A stretch of 64,000 nt of DNA from Cliona cf. orientalis (Eukaryota > Porifera > Demospongiae > Clionaida > Clionaidae): assembly GCA_963930775.1 (NCBI GenBank), contig OZ005696.1:372001-436000 (forward strand). The letters run 5' to 3'. Positions 1 through 14,600 of this stretch are shown in pieces. The notes under the pieces are model-generated. The model saw nothing but the letters and a program-made list of their open reading frames with translations. It was not told the DNA's origin and ran no database searches. The first letter of the stretch is position 1. Each line of letters starts with the position of its first letter. A program made the translations under genes and the position numbers.

Positions 1-218
1 TAATCAACCAGTGATCATCAAATTGAAGCTTTAGGCAATCATGTACTGACAATTATTAATAATTTTTCTTGAACTTTGTGTTGTGAATACGAAATGTACA
101 ATAATGTCACAAAAATTTAATCACATTATACCTGGGGTTTTAATAATAATATTATAATTATTACTTTTTTAAAACCATTATCTTAATAATTATTAGTGAT
201 ATAAAGAGAATTGAAAGG

Positions 219-3200
219 CTACGAGAAACCGAATATGTCTGGAAGTTTTCTTGCTTGTGAGTCGTGATCCTTTTTTTCAGAGTTTTCGCCATCTTTGGTG
301 CTCTTATTCGACAGAGATCCAAAGGCACTATCAATTTTCAGGTCATCGCCTAGACCCATGTTCAAATGTGCTAGATACGATGGTACTTCAGCAGACTTCG
401 AACTAGAATCTCCGTCTTTAGTTTCGTCTGGGTTTGTTGATTCCGATGGTACACTATCTTTCTCTTTATCAATTTCATCATCTTCTTTGGCTTTCGTAGG
501 CGAGGGGTCAGCCCCCATCGTTATCTCGCCAAATTTCTGAGATGGACCTGCTGATTCAGCATTATTTTCTTCTGACTCGGACGATGGTGCTTGTGGAAAT
601 GTACACTATACTAGAGTTGAAAGGAATTCCAGATATCAGTAACTGTTAGTATAATCACCAAAAATGGCTGATCTATATTTAGTAACACACATGCACACGA
701 TGATACGGCATCCTGTGCTCACATTTTTGCAGTTTCCATTGAGGAAATACTTGCATGGCTGTGCCTTCTTGGATTCCTCGCTAGCTGCTTGCTTGATCTT
801 CTCTTTCTCCTTCTGCTTGCTCCACCACATGGAGTCCTTCACCTTACGACGCGCACTCTTACCCTTTTTATCCCCTGAAGCATGATCATAATTATAAGGA
901 AAGAAGGGAGAGGACCAATTACTTAATGCCTTTCTATATAGTATGGACCAGGGTTTATTTTAGGGGGCCAGGGGGTGCTTTTGCCCCCTCTTGGGATTGA
1001 CTTGCCCCCCTTGGAAATTGGCCTTCTTTATTACGTCTCCCCCCCCCCCTAAAATTTGCTGCTATGCATTCGCCCCCTCTTGAGTGAAATCCTGAAATAA
1101 ACCCTATGAACAGAGAATTTATCTCCTCTAAAGTATGAAATTATATAGAGGGAGGCTTAATACCTTTCAAATACGGACAGAGAAATTATCCTTTTTATCT
1201 CTTAAAGTATGATAATCTCTATTGTGAGCAGGAAGATAGGGAGAGGGTTAATGACTTTCTAGTATGGAGAGAGAAGTATTGGATGCTTATATGAATAGAG
1301 GAAGAAATAGCAGTCATTGCTAGTTACAAGCGAACCATGACAACACATGTCCCAAGGGCACATAGAACACGCACATTCACATGATAAGGCCACTACATAC
1401 TCTACAGCTGTCATTGCTTGCTGCTAAACAGACCCAGCTAAACAAAATTCCACAAGTCATGAAATACAAAGGCTGTTGCTACAAGCTGTTCCAAATTGGG
1501 GATTGGAATTTCATGATATTGTCTTTGGTACAAGGAACACACTGAAAAAACAGAGGGAGAGATATTATATAACTATATTTACTATAATATTATATATATA
1601 TGCTCTCAAATTTATGCATGCCTGGCTGAAATTATTGCCACGGGTGTTCAACTGAAATACATGACATTGTTCATTCTTAAGTATAGAATCATAATATACA
1701 GTCCATGCACAATACTATCACCACATTTCCCACATGCACAGTGCATTCGTTTTTATCAGTATCCACAATCTATGCATACATACGCCAATAAAATCAACTT
1801 TTGGTGTGCTTTTTTGCTCACCTTGTGTTTTGTCCGTATTCTTGTCGATGATCTCTTGACCTCCGGCTATCAGAGACATCAAGCTGTTCTGCTTGGTTGA
1901 TGATTTATCAGCATCCTTCCCTATTGTTGGAAAATCTTCGCTAAAGGGATCTCCCACTGAGCCAAGAATCTGATTGGACGCATCTTCAGCCTTGTCGCCA
2001 GCTTCGAATAATGACGTAAGGTTTGGAGCTGATGAACCACCAATCAGAGGGAATCCCTCGCTTAAAGTGTTTGCCAGCAGCGATTTGCTATTTTTAGTAT
2101 CGATTACTTCATCCTCTTCTTCGTCCAGCTGGTCCAAATAGTCATCATAGTCTCCTTCACTATCACTATCACTCATAATCTTTGGTCTGAACACCCCCTT
2201 GGGGCGTGACGAGGGAGCCCCTTTCATTTGGCTGCCTGATTGAATTGGTATGGTGGGCGAGAGGCTGGGTGAGTGTGAGTGGTCTGAATCCATCTCAGTG
2301 GGCTCGGAGCTGATTGTGAGTGGTGTAGGGATTGGCTTGGTGGGAGGAGCCTTTTCCGGGAGGTGGGCGGAGTCTGAGGTTGGTGCTGATGATTGAGGGG
2401 GCGTGGCAGTAGAAGTAGAGGGATCGCTGGGTAGAGATTGAGGAGCCGACTCAGCAGTATTAGAACCAGTGGTCGTTACGGCAATAGTTGTAGTCATAGT
2501 GATGGACTCTGTAGTGGTCGTGACCGATGTTGCTGTGGCAGTGGTTGCTACGGTAGTGGTAGCAGTTGGAGAGGGAGGTTTGGTAGAATTCGCTTCAACA
2601 ACAATTTTCGCTAACTCCTTGAGTGGCTTGACACCTGCAGTTGTGCTGCCAGCATTATCACTCACCATTGCAGCAGGTTCGCCGCTCTCAGTAGACGATT
2701 CTGGAGCAGTTTCCATTGGTTCAGTCTCCGGCTGTGTGTCTTTGTTTTCTTCAGACGATGCCGGCTCTGTGCTCTTGTCTTCTAGTTCACTCCCATCTTC
2801 CATGACCTCCAAGGAGGGGTCATCGTCAGATACTGGTGAGGAGACAATCTCCAAGGCAACGCTGGATGTCCTTCGAAACAGTGGGGATATTGGTCTCCTT
2901 CGTTCAGTCACTACTTCAGTTTTACTCTCTTTGCTTTCCTCCTCGAGATTTGCTTGAGGTTTTGTAGCTTGATCAGTACTCTCCATCACAGCTCCTTTCT
3001 TTTTCTCATCCTCTCTCTCCTTCTCTCTCTTCTCCCAAGCTTCCAGCTCCTCAAGATACCAAGATGGTGGAGCTGGGTAGTTGTACTGATCTAGGTTGCC
3101 ACACTTGTCCAGGTTTGGCTGAGGCAAGAGAGGCAATCCATCTTCTCTTCTTTTCTTTACCTTCGCCGCTAGAGTATGAAATTGCTGAGGTGTCATTCCC

Positions 3201-4613
3201 GAGTTCATCAGTCCTGGCTGTACGCTGCTGGTATATCCTCCTCCACCCCCTCCCCCCGGCCCCGCTCCCGAGGCTCCACCCCCTTGGAACTTGGACACTC
3301 CGTAGCCCCCTCTCTGTTGATATCCCCCATAACCCCCTCTCGTTCTCCCTCCATATGCAACACCACTCTGCCTACCATAGTATGTCGAACTTCCACTACT
3401 GCGATACTGCTGATCTTTATCATCACTGCTATCCTCATCGTTCCGAGTCCGATTCCCACGATCACGATCACGGTCACGGTCACGTTCCCGATTTCGATTC
3501 CGAGATCCTCCATATTTGGGACTACTGTGACGGTCTCGGTCTCTCTCCCTGCTTCTCGATCTTGCTCGTTCTCTACTACTAGTTGATTCCGTCTCTGACC
3601 CATCCCTGTCTTCAAAAAACAACCCTTGCTCCTTTGAATCAGACGCCTGCGTGCGATTCTGCTGATAAGTACTGTCTGATTCACTCTCCGGAGAGCTACG
3701 TAGATTTCGTTCTCTTTCATATCGATCCCTCGATCTTCTCCCAGAACGAACACCCGAGAGAGATTCGGTATCACTTTTCTGACTTTCGGTGTCAAACTGT
3801 TTCGTTGCATCACTTGAAGCTTTCTTTTCTGAGGGTCGAGGCCTACTCTTCACATGCTGAGGGTAGTAGGCAGCTTCCTCATCGTCGGAGAATATCTCTC
3901 CATCTTCCGACCCCTTTATTTCATTCAGATCTACATCAGCCGTAGTCGTCTTTGCCGCCTCTGGGCTACGTGCTGAACTGTGGTTTGTGCTAGCTATAGC
4001 TGTGTCAACTGGCTGTTTTACGTCCAATTCCAACAGTTTAGGAATGGCGGAGGTTTGAGGCTTGACAGAGGTCTCTTTAGGAGACGATTCCTGTTGTATG
4101 TATATGTATGCATTAAAAATTTTGTGTGTACGTGTGTATGTATGCATGTATGTGTGTGTCCATTAAAAAGCTAGTACACATGCCCTTACATGAACCCATG
4201 TGATATTCAGCATGTTTAGAATTATATATAGTCCATACACTAAATTTGGCATGATCCCAAATATACTTGTACTATACTATGGTGTGTGCCTTCGCTAAAT
4301 AATCTGAGCCACCCCCCCCTCCCCACATGCATGCAGCTACTGAATCATGCAGGAAGTTTATTAGGGAAAGGTGTAAAGGACTCAAAAACCAGTCAGCACA
4401 TTCCTCATACTAATGTACATGCACATGTAAACAGGTGCCATGTTACTAAAAATAGCACAGGCAGCCCTACCCTAATATGGCAGTGATACAATTACCAAGA
4501 TGGAGGGTGCCAATAGGATAATTACACACCTTCTGCTGTGGTCCCTGGTCAGGCTCCTCATCGCTAGACAACAATTCACCATCTTCTAGTTCACCTTCCT
4601 CAAGGTTGGCCAT
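219..4613 (-). CDS. Arginine/serine-rich CCCH-type zinc-finger-like nuclear protein, 4 exons
   Basis: My model has exons 4613-4530, 4090-1822, 874-723 and 605-219, which sum to 2892 nt (963 residues plus stop) with matching phases. The start was chosen because its 28 residues are acidic, with EEGELEDGEL, echoed by EDGEIFSDDEE early in exon 2; such acidic starts occur in ZC3H4/6/18-type proteins. Exon 2 carries an RS/RD-dipeptide stretch (RERDRDRDRDRG), a glycine/tyrosine-rich patch, a conserved-looking block ending PPSWYLEELEAWEKREKERE, a long Ser/Thr/Pro-rich region and an acidic DEEEDE run. Exon 3 has MWWSKQKEKEKIKQAA, then CKYFLNGNC, the first half of a CCCH finger. The expected third Cys and His spacing is not completed in exon 4. 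RS domains and CCCH fingers point to RNA binding in the nucleus; that role is inferred. I could not assign an orthologue. The open frame and domain content are clear; the last intron (722-606) is the least certain part. Confidence 0.75.
951..1107. repeat. Short inverted-repeat element in an intron of the CCCH gene
   Basis: The left end contains AGGGTTTATTTTAGG and the right end the complementary CTGAAATAAACCCT. The interior is a run of near repeats of 'gccccctcttg'. It lies in the 947-bp intron 1821-875. It looks like a small non-autonomous foldback element of about 155 bp. No coding capacity. Confidence 0.55.
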
Positions 4614-5381
4614 GCCCCTTCACAAATTAAGTGAATATTGGCCCACACAGAAGACAGAAAGAAAGCTTAGAAGCTTTTAAAAAAAAATGGACGGGTCCCA
4701 AAGTTTAAATTGGAGAAGACAGGGTATTGTACACAAGACTTCCTTTTCAAGGTATACACACCTATACCAGTAAAGGCTTACTCTTGGAAATACTCCAGCA
4801 GATTTTAAACACAGAGTTATGGTGTGGTATTGTACGTGTATGCAGGGTGGGTACAGTATAGTTCATACACAGCAAATTACAACTTTATATTCCACTGTAC
4901 TGTTCGCGCTCACTCCCGGGATCGACCTTTCAACGGTGCACAATTGTGGACACAGACTAAAATGTGTGTCGTGAAAGAAACTAACGGCTGTGGGCTAATT
5001 TCTGATCATTCCGACTAACTCCATCATCTCGAAGTTCGGCCATTTTGTTGTGGTCAAAAAATGAAGCAATCTCAGCGTGTGCACTCGAACTCGAGGGGTG
5101 TTTCCGGCGGGGTCAAAGGACGGAAATCATCGTGTGCGCATGCGTAATACGTAATCAACGGCTGCGTGCGCATTCATTCTTTAATACGCATTGTTTTCGA
5201 CAAAAAACTGTTACTATTGGGAATCGAAAGACAATGTAGTTATTTTGTACAAATGATAACATCAATCAAAATAATTATACACACACACTAAAGTAATATT
5301 ATGCTACATGTATATATATTGGTTGAAAATTAATCATCAATGATGTCATCGTTAATACGTTCTCCCTGTGCTGTGCTGTGA
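4614..5381. other. Intergenic region between the CCCH gene start and the G-gamma stop
   Basis: Both flanking genes read leftward. The part next to 4613 should hold the CCCH gene promoter and 5' leader; the part near 5382 should hold the G-gamma 3' UTR. Small open frames here show no recognisable domain. No TATA box stands out. Confidence 0.5.
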
Positions 5382-6998
5382 CTATAAAATGATACACCTT
5401 GCCTTCTCCTTGAAAGGGTTCACCTCAGTTGGGTAGAGTAAAGGATCATCAGTTTCATTATCCTGAACAAACTTTGTCAAACTGTAGAGAGACAAAAAAT
5501 ACGTGATATTTGAGCGAATTTTCTACTAGCTTATATATAACAAGGAGTGAGCTCGCTTCGCTCGCTCACTCCTTTATCCCGATCCCTGCGCTATTCTGCA
5601 TGTGTGGTCGACGACCTTTACCTATATAGTTATGCGCATGCGCAGAGAGCAAGCTAGTACACGTGCACATCCTGCCTAGTCATGTGACTTCGTCAATCAG
5701 CTAGCTAAAGAATTCGTTACTTATCTTGCAGCTTCGCTCGCAAGAGGTCCCAAGAGAAGGCGCTTAGAATAGAATCGCCTCCCTCTGAAAAGCACCTATG
5801 GGCAACATCGACTCCAGAATGTCACCCTTTCGCATTCTCCAGGCCGCCATATGTAAGTGTACAGTTCAGTCTAATTCTGCCCTGCCGTTTTTTTGAAGCA
5901 GTTCACGTTAGTGGCTGCTGGGGCCATAGCCAGCCGTGTCAGTGGGCTGTCTGTTGTATCGCCCCAAGTCCAGTGACGCCGAGAAAGAAAACTTTTTAGC
6001 TCGGGTCGAATCGCTTCCGGTCACCTCCCGCTCGTACGCACGCACAGACAACTATAATCTTAGTATAATGATGGATACTAGCAAATTCAACAGATGTCTT
6101 TATGAGTCTCTATGAAACTGGGTGTATGGCTTAGCCTCCTCCCCCCCCCCCCCCCCCACCCACCCACCAGCGCCACCAAAATGAAGAAGCTGACCATAAT
6201 ACACCAAAATTCAAAATTGGGCAAAATGGATTTTTTGTTATAGTTCAACTCATTACCTTGGCATGTTAATGCACACATGAGCATCGTTAGCCTATTGAAG
6301 CAACCAAGCTCACAAATAATAAAGGGCAGAGCAAAGCCTCAAAGACGCTGAACCTATAATACTGCTGCTGCTGTGGTCAGACTAACAGATTCAAAAACCA
6401 CATAAAGAGAACCAGCCCATGTGCTCCCTCTGGGAAATTTCAAAAAAAAAATTTTACGTTTGCATTTTCTTGGTGTGGTATTACAAGAGTATCGCTCCAA
6501 TAGAATTTTAGAGTGGATGCTAGAGAGGGGTACATACATTCAGATGGATAGCTTAACATACAAGTATCCACCTATGATACATCTTTTGGGACATCTAGAA
6601 ATATGATGAGGGCTACACACGTTAGTTCCCTTATGACATATAATTATACCTAGCCATGAACCTGATTGACTGTTGAGCTATATAGATGTACTCTTCCTTT
6701 TCGCCTATACTATTAAACGCGCTCCATCTGCTATTGTATTTCACACATTGTACCACAGGGAGGAGGGAAGGGAAGCAATGCCTTTTTTGGTAAATGATTC
6801 CTAACTGACTACAACAATCTTGTTTGTACGACCCACTCCAAATTACGCGACATACAGATACATGTACATACATACAAACACGGCCACTCACTCTTTGCTA
6901 GCTTCGGAGACGTGGATTCTCTCGATAGCAGCCTGTTGTCTCAGCTGCTCCAGGAGGGCAGTAGCGTGAGAGGGCGTAGTCTGAACCGTGGCCGACAT
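5382..6998 (-). CDS. GNG: Heterotrimeric G-protein gamma subunit, 2 exons
   Basis: Exon 1 (6998-6892) encodes MSATVQTTPSHATALLEQLR and a helix ending EASK, and stops inside a codon at a GTGAGT donor. Exon 2 (5481-5382) completes the codon (Asp) and encodes LTKFVQDNETDDPLLYPTEV and then NPFKEKARCIIL plus stop. The joined protein is 68 residues, the usual G-gamma size of about 67-75. The signature is the family's DPLL...NPFKEK...CaaX ending. CIIL has Leu in the last position, so geranylgeranylation is expected, followed by proteolysis and methylation. The protein would pair with a G-beta subunit as a coiled coil at the plasma membrane, downstream of GPCRs. The 1410-bp intron holds a poly-C run (about 6139-6157) and a 29-nt hairpin. 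The start lies 517 bp from the Ras start, head to head. Family assignment is confident; the subtype is not resolvable. Confidence 0.9.
5544..5572. repeat. 29-nt GC-rich hairpin in the G-gamma intron
   Basis: GGAGTGAGC at the left is the exact reverse complement of GCTCACTCC at the right, separated by TCGCTTCGCTC. The style resembles hairpins at the ends of small mobile elements, but I see no element boundaries. Confidence 0.5.
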
Positions 6999-7514
6999 AA
7001 TGAACCAATACGTCGGCAAATTCTATCAAAGGGAAGGCGTGTGCAAAGCAGTGTAAAATATGTCGAGTTAGACCCTCTTCATACGAATTTTTGTCTTCTA
7101 CGCATGGTACATGGTTAGTAAACTCTTTAAAAAGGTGAATGGAGGGATAAAACGTACCTGAAACGGTCAGAGAATCGAGAGAAAACCTGCTTCTTGTTCA
7201 GAAAAGGGGACCTTGGCCGGTTTCAAGAATTTGTTCACGTGACTAACGCATGGGGCGGCGCTACGCCGCAAGCGCAGTGCGCGGACACCGCCCATGGAAA
7301 CAGCCGGCTTAGGAAATCTCCATAAATGGAAAGAGGTCGCCGGATTGTGCTAAAAATAGACCAGATCGGATGAATCTATAAATAGTCTGGTGTGAATTAC
7401 TTCCCTTTGGGTTACCCACACGCATACACTTCAGTTCTGATCTGTGATTGGGCAGCGAGCGAGATCTCCAGATCGAGTTGGGCTGGTGCTGCGGATCAGC
7501 CGTCAAGAGACGCC
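6999..7514. promoter_or_regulatory. Shared divergent promoter region between G-gamma and Ras
   Basis: This 516-bp gap separates two divergent start codons and contains no gene. A TATA-like TCTATAAATAG lies at 7376-7386, about 130 bp upstream of the Ras ATG, so it could direct Ras transcription. A GC-rich stretch (about 7250-7290) is unusual for this AT-rich DNA. The promoter role is inferred from gene layout. Confidence 0.5.
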
Positions 7515-10324
<2,810 letters not shown>

Positions 10325-11612
10325 TTAGAGCACACCACACTGACTCTCGTCGTATGCAAGTGTCATTATTATTTAGTAAACTGCTGTTTTTTCAAGTTTT
10401 TCACATGCACACGTGCGCACACTACTCTGCAAGATTACTACTGTATGTCTGTATATTCAAACTATATGCAATTATGTGTTAATTAAATAATTAATTTACA
10501 ATTAGACAACTATTGATTCGACACTTTTTCTCTCACAATTTTTTTTTTGCTCCTAAATGTACGATTTTAGTGAATGGCTGGAAGTTGTTTGCCTGGTCAC
10601 AAGTATGTTCTTACATATTATTGTGTTTTCAAAACTTTTTTCACACCAGAGAGAAGATTGATGATTATTGTTATAATTATTGGGGTTCTCCCCCCACCGT
10701 GTATCATTATGTGCTTAGGTATATATGTAATTATGGTGTTTTTGAATGAAGCAATATATTTTCCTCACAATTAAAAATCTATTTTTAGCAGCATATAGCC
10801 ATAACAATTACGCGGAATGTTTGGATACAGCTTTGTGTGCGTTTTCCCACTAACTCCTTGACCTCCAGAGGTGTATCTATTTTTAGTAACATTCCTACAT
10901 GCATACGTACATATTTGGGGGGAGGGGGCCTATATATATATAAATGGCCCTATCTTTCTGGCTACTGGAGTACTCACAAACATCTCTTGTTTGCACACTG
11001 CTCAGACCACATGACTCTTGTCCCAATTAGGGTACATAATTACATGGGCGTGCCCCAGCATAACGACATCTATTGTCGGACAATGCAGCTGTGGCTTGCA
11101 TGCGGCGGTCGCCTAGCAACTACCGTAGCAACCACGTGCTCGCAACAATGCAATCGATGATCGCATGAAGGAACCGGAAAGGGAAGGATGGTGGAATAAG
11201 CGAGGGAGGGCATCACTTCCTGTGGGCTACCGGTGACAGGAAGACTGGAGTGCCATTATCTGGTGAGGAGGTGCTCTAAGTGCCACGGGTGATGGGTGCT
11301 CTCGGTGTCACTGTAATGAAGTCATGAGGAAGCAGGTTGATCTATTAATGTAAAGGTCCGTTGCTGTGCTACATGTAGAATAGATTGTTGAGGTTGACAT
11401 AGCATAGACTTGAAATAGCTGATGAAACATCTATATACACGAACTATTTCAAGATTATACCATATTAATATTAATTTCAATATTGCCATATCTGATATCT
11501 TAAAATCATCATATCATCATTATGAATGACTTTTGACTAATGTAAATAACTTGTGAATGGGTGTGGTCTACGTTTTGGTACAAAACCTGTGCAAGAATGG
11601 GATCTTCCGCAG
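10325..11612. other. Tail-to-tail intergenic region between Ras and the kinesin
   Basis: This holds the 3' UTRs of two convergent genes. It is AT-rich, with AATAAT/ATTAAA-like words around 10476-10500 and 10770-10790 that could act as polyadenylation signals. No convincing coding segment; small open frames show no domain. Confidence 0.5.
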
Positions 11613-14600
11613 TCAAGAGGTGTCCTTTGAACTCTTGTGCTTCTGCTGCTTGAGAGCGGCAACATCAGACGCACTGCATCGATCAAAATTAATGACATCA
11701 TCGTAAATGATATCATCACAAACTAACGTTAAAAAAAAGCAATGCTCCACCAGGAGCACACATGCCTTTAAACTACCTTCCTTTGGGCGGCTCATACACC
11801 CCAGCTCAGGTGCTGGTTATGTAATATATGCACATGACCATAACCATGTGCGTGCATGCAGGCTCATATTATTGGTAAATTTGTATAATTATTATTATGG
11901 ATAATTCAGTCACATGTTCAAGACAGTCGTGCACATCAATCAATCATGGTACATGTACATATACACACATAAAATATCTATCCACACGATCATCATCATC
12001 ATCATCATGCATCATTATGAAATCATGACATTGTATGGAGTATCTATACCATTTCCTGCATACACAACATTAGCGTAGTGTACACTATCATGATAAACAT
12101 ACAATGTCATGGATATGGAGACAATGATTACTGCATGCATAAGCACCTGGGCACACCAGGGATTAGCTAGCAATACACATGCCAGGTCACATGCACAGAG
12201 ACATACATAATATCACCTTCAATTAGCATTGGTATAGACTAATTTTTTTGCTTACCTCAGCAGTCTTAATTGTTTCTTTTGCTTCCGTACCACCTGTTGC
12301 TGCTGTGCCTCGCCAGTGGGTGGAGCAATGGGCGGGGCCTGTTCCACCCTATCTGTTGTACTACTCGAACTGGCAGTAGTAGTAGATCTCTGTTGTCCCT
12401 TAGTGCCAGTGATCAGGGAGGTCCCAGAAACAGCCAAATCCTTATCTTCTGCTGCAACGTTTCTAACTTCAAGCGAGTCAGTCACTCCATCATCACGACT
12501 CATGATGACGTCATGGCGAGAGCTACCACGAGCAGATTTACTCTTTCCTTCTCCTCCTCCACCCTCCTCTCTCCTTCTCCCCTTCAACTTGGTCGCACTA
12601 CTACCAGCATCATGGCCACCACCACTGCTAGTCTGGCTTTGAAATTGCTGCAGTCGTTTCTTCAACTCTCTGCTGGTCTTTTTGTAGTAGAAGAGGTCTT
12701 TTTCCAACAGCTTGACTTTTGACTCGAGCCCCTGGACTCTCTCACTCTCTCCATCTCCCCCTCCTTCTCTCTCTTCCTCCTTTGGTACTGATGACGTCAA
12801 GGCTACCTCACTTGTGCTGGGGGCATTGGCCTCTGCTAACTGCTGAATCAGCACTTGTACCTGCTTCTCATGCTCCTGTAAAAAATTAAATATTTGAGGA
12901 GAGGTAATTTCACGTAAAATTTGCAATTATATACATGTGCTGTAATAACTAATATGGGTGTAATCTTACAAATCTAGCAAAATAAAAACTTTCATATCAA
13001 AAAAAACAAACAATTTCATCAAAATTTTATTGGTGATTCCATACTTTTTGCTGACTAAGCAGTTCTCTCTCGCAGTCCGCCCTCGTCTGTCTGAGGGATC
13101 TCTCCAGCCTCCTCACCGCGTCCCTCTCTCCCTCCAACCTCACCTCCGTCTCCCTCGTCCTCTGGGCCTCTCTCCCTCCCTCGAGCCTCAGCCGCACCAC
13201 CTTGTGAAAATAGCTGACGAGCAGAGCCCTTGCATCGCGAGGTGAGAGGGACTGTAGCTTGGTGTGAAGCTGAGAGTGGTGGTAGACTTCTTCCGAACTG
13301 TCCTCCGAGATTAGCTGAGATAGGTGGAGCTCTCGAGAGCTGATGGAACTGTTCTTGAAGTTGATGGTGGCCTCCAGGATGTCTATGTGCTCATTCAATT
13401 CATACAATCTGCAGAAATATTGATCATTGGGCTAAAGTGAAGGCCTGTTCAGTTTTTCAATTTTGCATGATTGTATATAATACTCTTTAGCAATGGTCCC
13501 TACCTCTGTTCCTGGTCAGGTGGCAGCAGAGCTCCCTCCTGAACCTTCTTTCTCACTGCTTCACACTGCCTCACCAGCTCCTCCCTGGGGTGGACAAGTG
13601 TACAAGGACATTGTCTATAAAATAGTAACTTTGGTAATTTCTATGACTTATTCCACTGAATATCCATGTACCTACATGTATAATGCACGGGTTGGCAAAA
13701 TTTTTTGGGTATAATATTATGTACATGTAATTATGATTTGAACACTGGCACATGGATATTGTATAGCAAAATAACAAGTATTTTTTGGCCGAGTATTATT
13801 GCTGACATCCTTATGATGCCTTTGTGGAATAATTATGAAGAATATTTTTATGTGTGCTATGTGCTAGATATAAAGTATATAGCATGTTCAGGACCATGAT
13901 AGCTGCTTTCATCTGGTTATGAGCTACGTTCTGGTTTTTGCTCCAGCTCCATAGCTCTTTCCGTTATCGCGATGTACACTTATGCGCGCCGCGATATAGT
14001 TAATGATATTCATAGGTTTTAATTAATTACGTCACGGTCCGTACATTCCAATGTGAAACCCATACGCGTTTTGCTACCCCCTGTCCCAGCTCAATAAATA
14101 GCGATTTCCGGTAGGAACTATCGGGGCTAGACGATGTCAGTGGTATCACCTCTGGCATCTGCAGCTGAAAACTGCACATGGTCCTGGGCATATATGGCTT
14201 AGGGGTCGCCCAGGTTCCTCCCTCGAATACCCCCCATCCTGGACAAAGCCTGGTAATCCACCATAGGCTGACTTCGGTCCCCTGTGGCTGTGACACAGAA
14301 GCCTAACTGGCTGCAGTAATGTCTGCAGTGTACCCTGACCAACGTTCCTATGGAGCGCCATAGTGGACAAAATTCATGATTGCATAATCGCATCAATGCG
14401 TCTCGATCACTGATGTTCATGTATCGATCATCGGTGTCGACGTTTCGATAATCGATGTCGACTTCTCGATCACTGATGTTCATGTATCGATCATCGATGC
14501 CGACGTTTCGATAATCGATGTCGACGTTTCGATCATCGATGTCGACTTCTCGATCACTGATGTTCGTGTATCGATCATCGATATCGATGTTTCGATCTTG

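Noticed and set aside
2469-2957. Val/Ser-rich plus-strand frame that looks like a membrane segment
   Set aside because: It is the antisense of a Thr/Ala/Ser-rich part of the CCCH protein; hydrophobicity comes from reading Thr/Ala codons backwards.
3064-3945. Long plus- and minus-strand frames overlapping exon 2 of the CCCH gene
   Set aside because: They are antisense or shifted readings of an RS-dipeptide/low-complexity exon; the 756-codon minus frame with matching splice sites is the better explanation.
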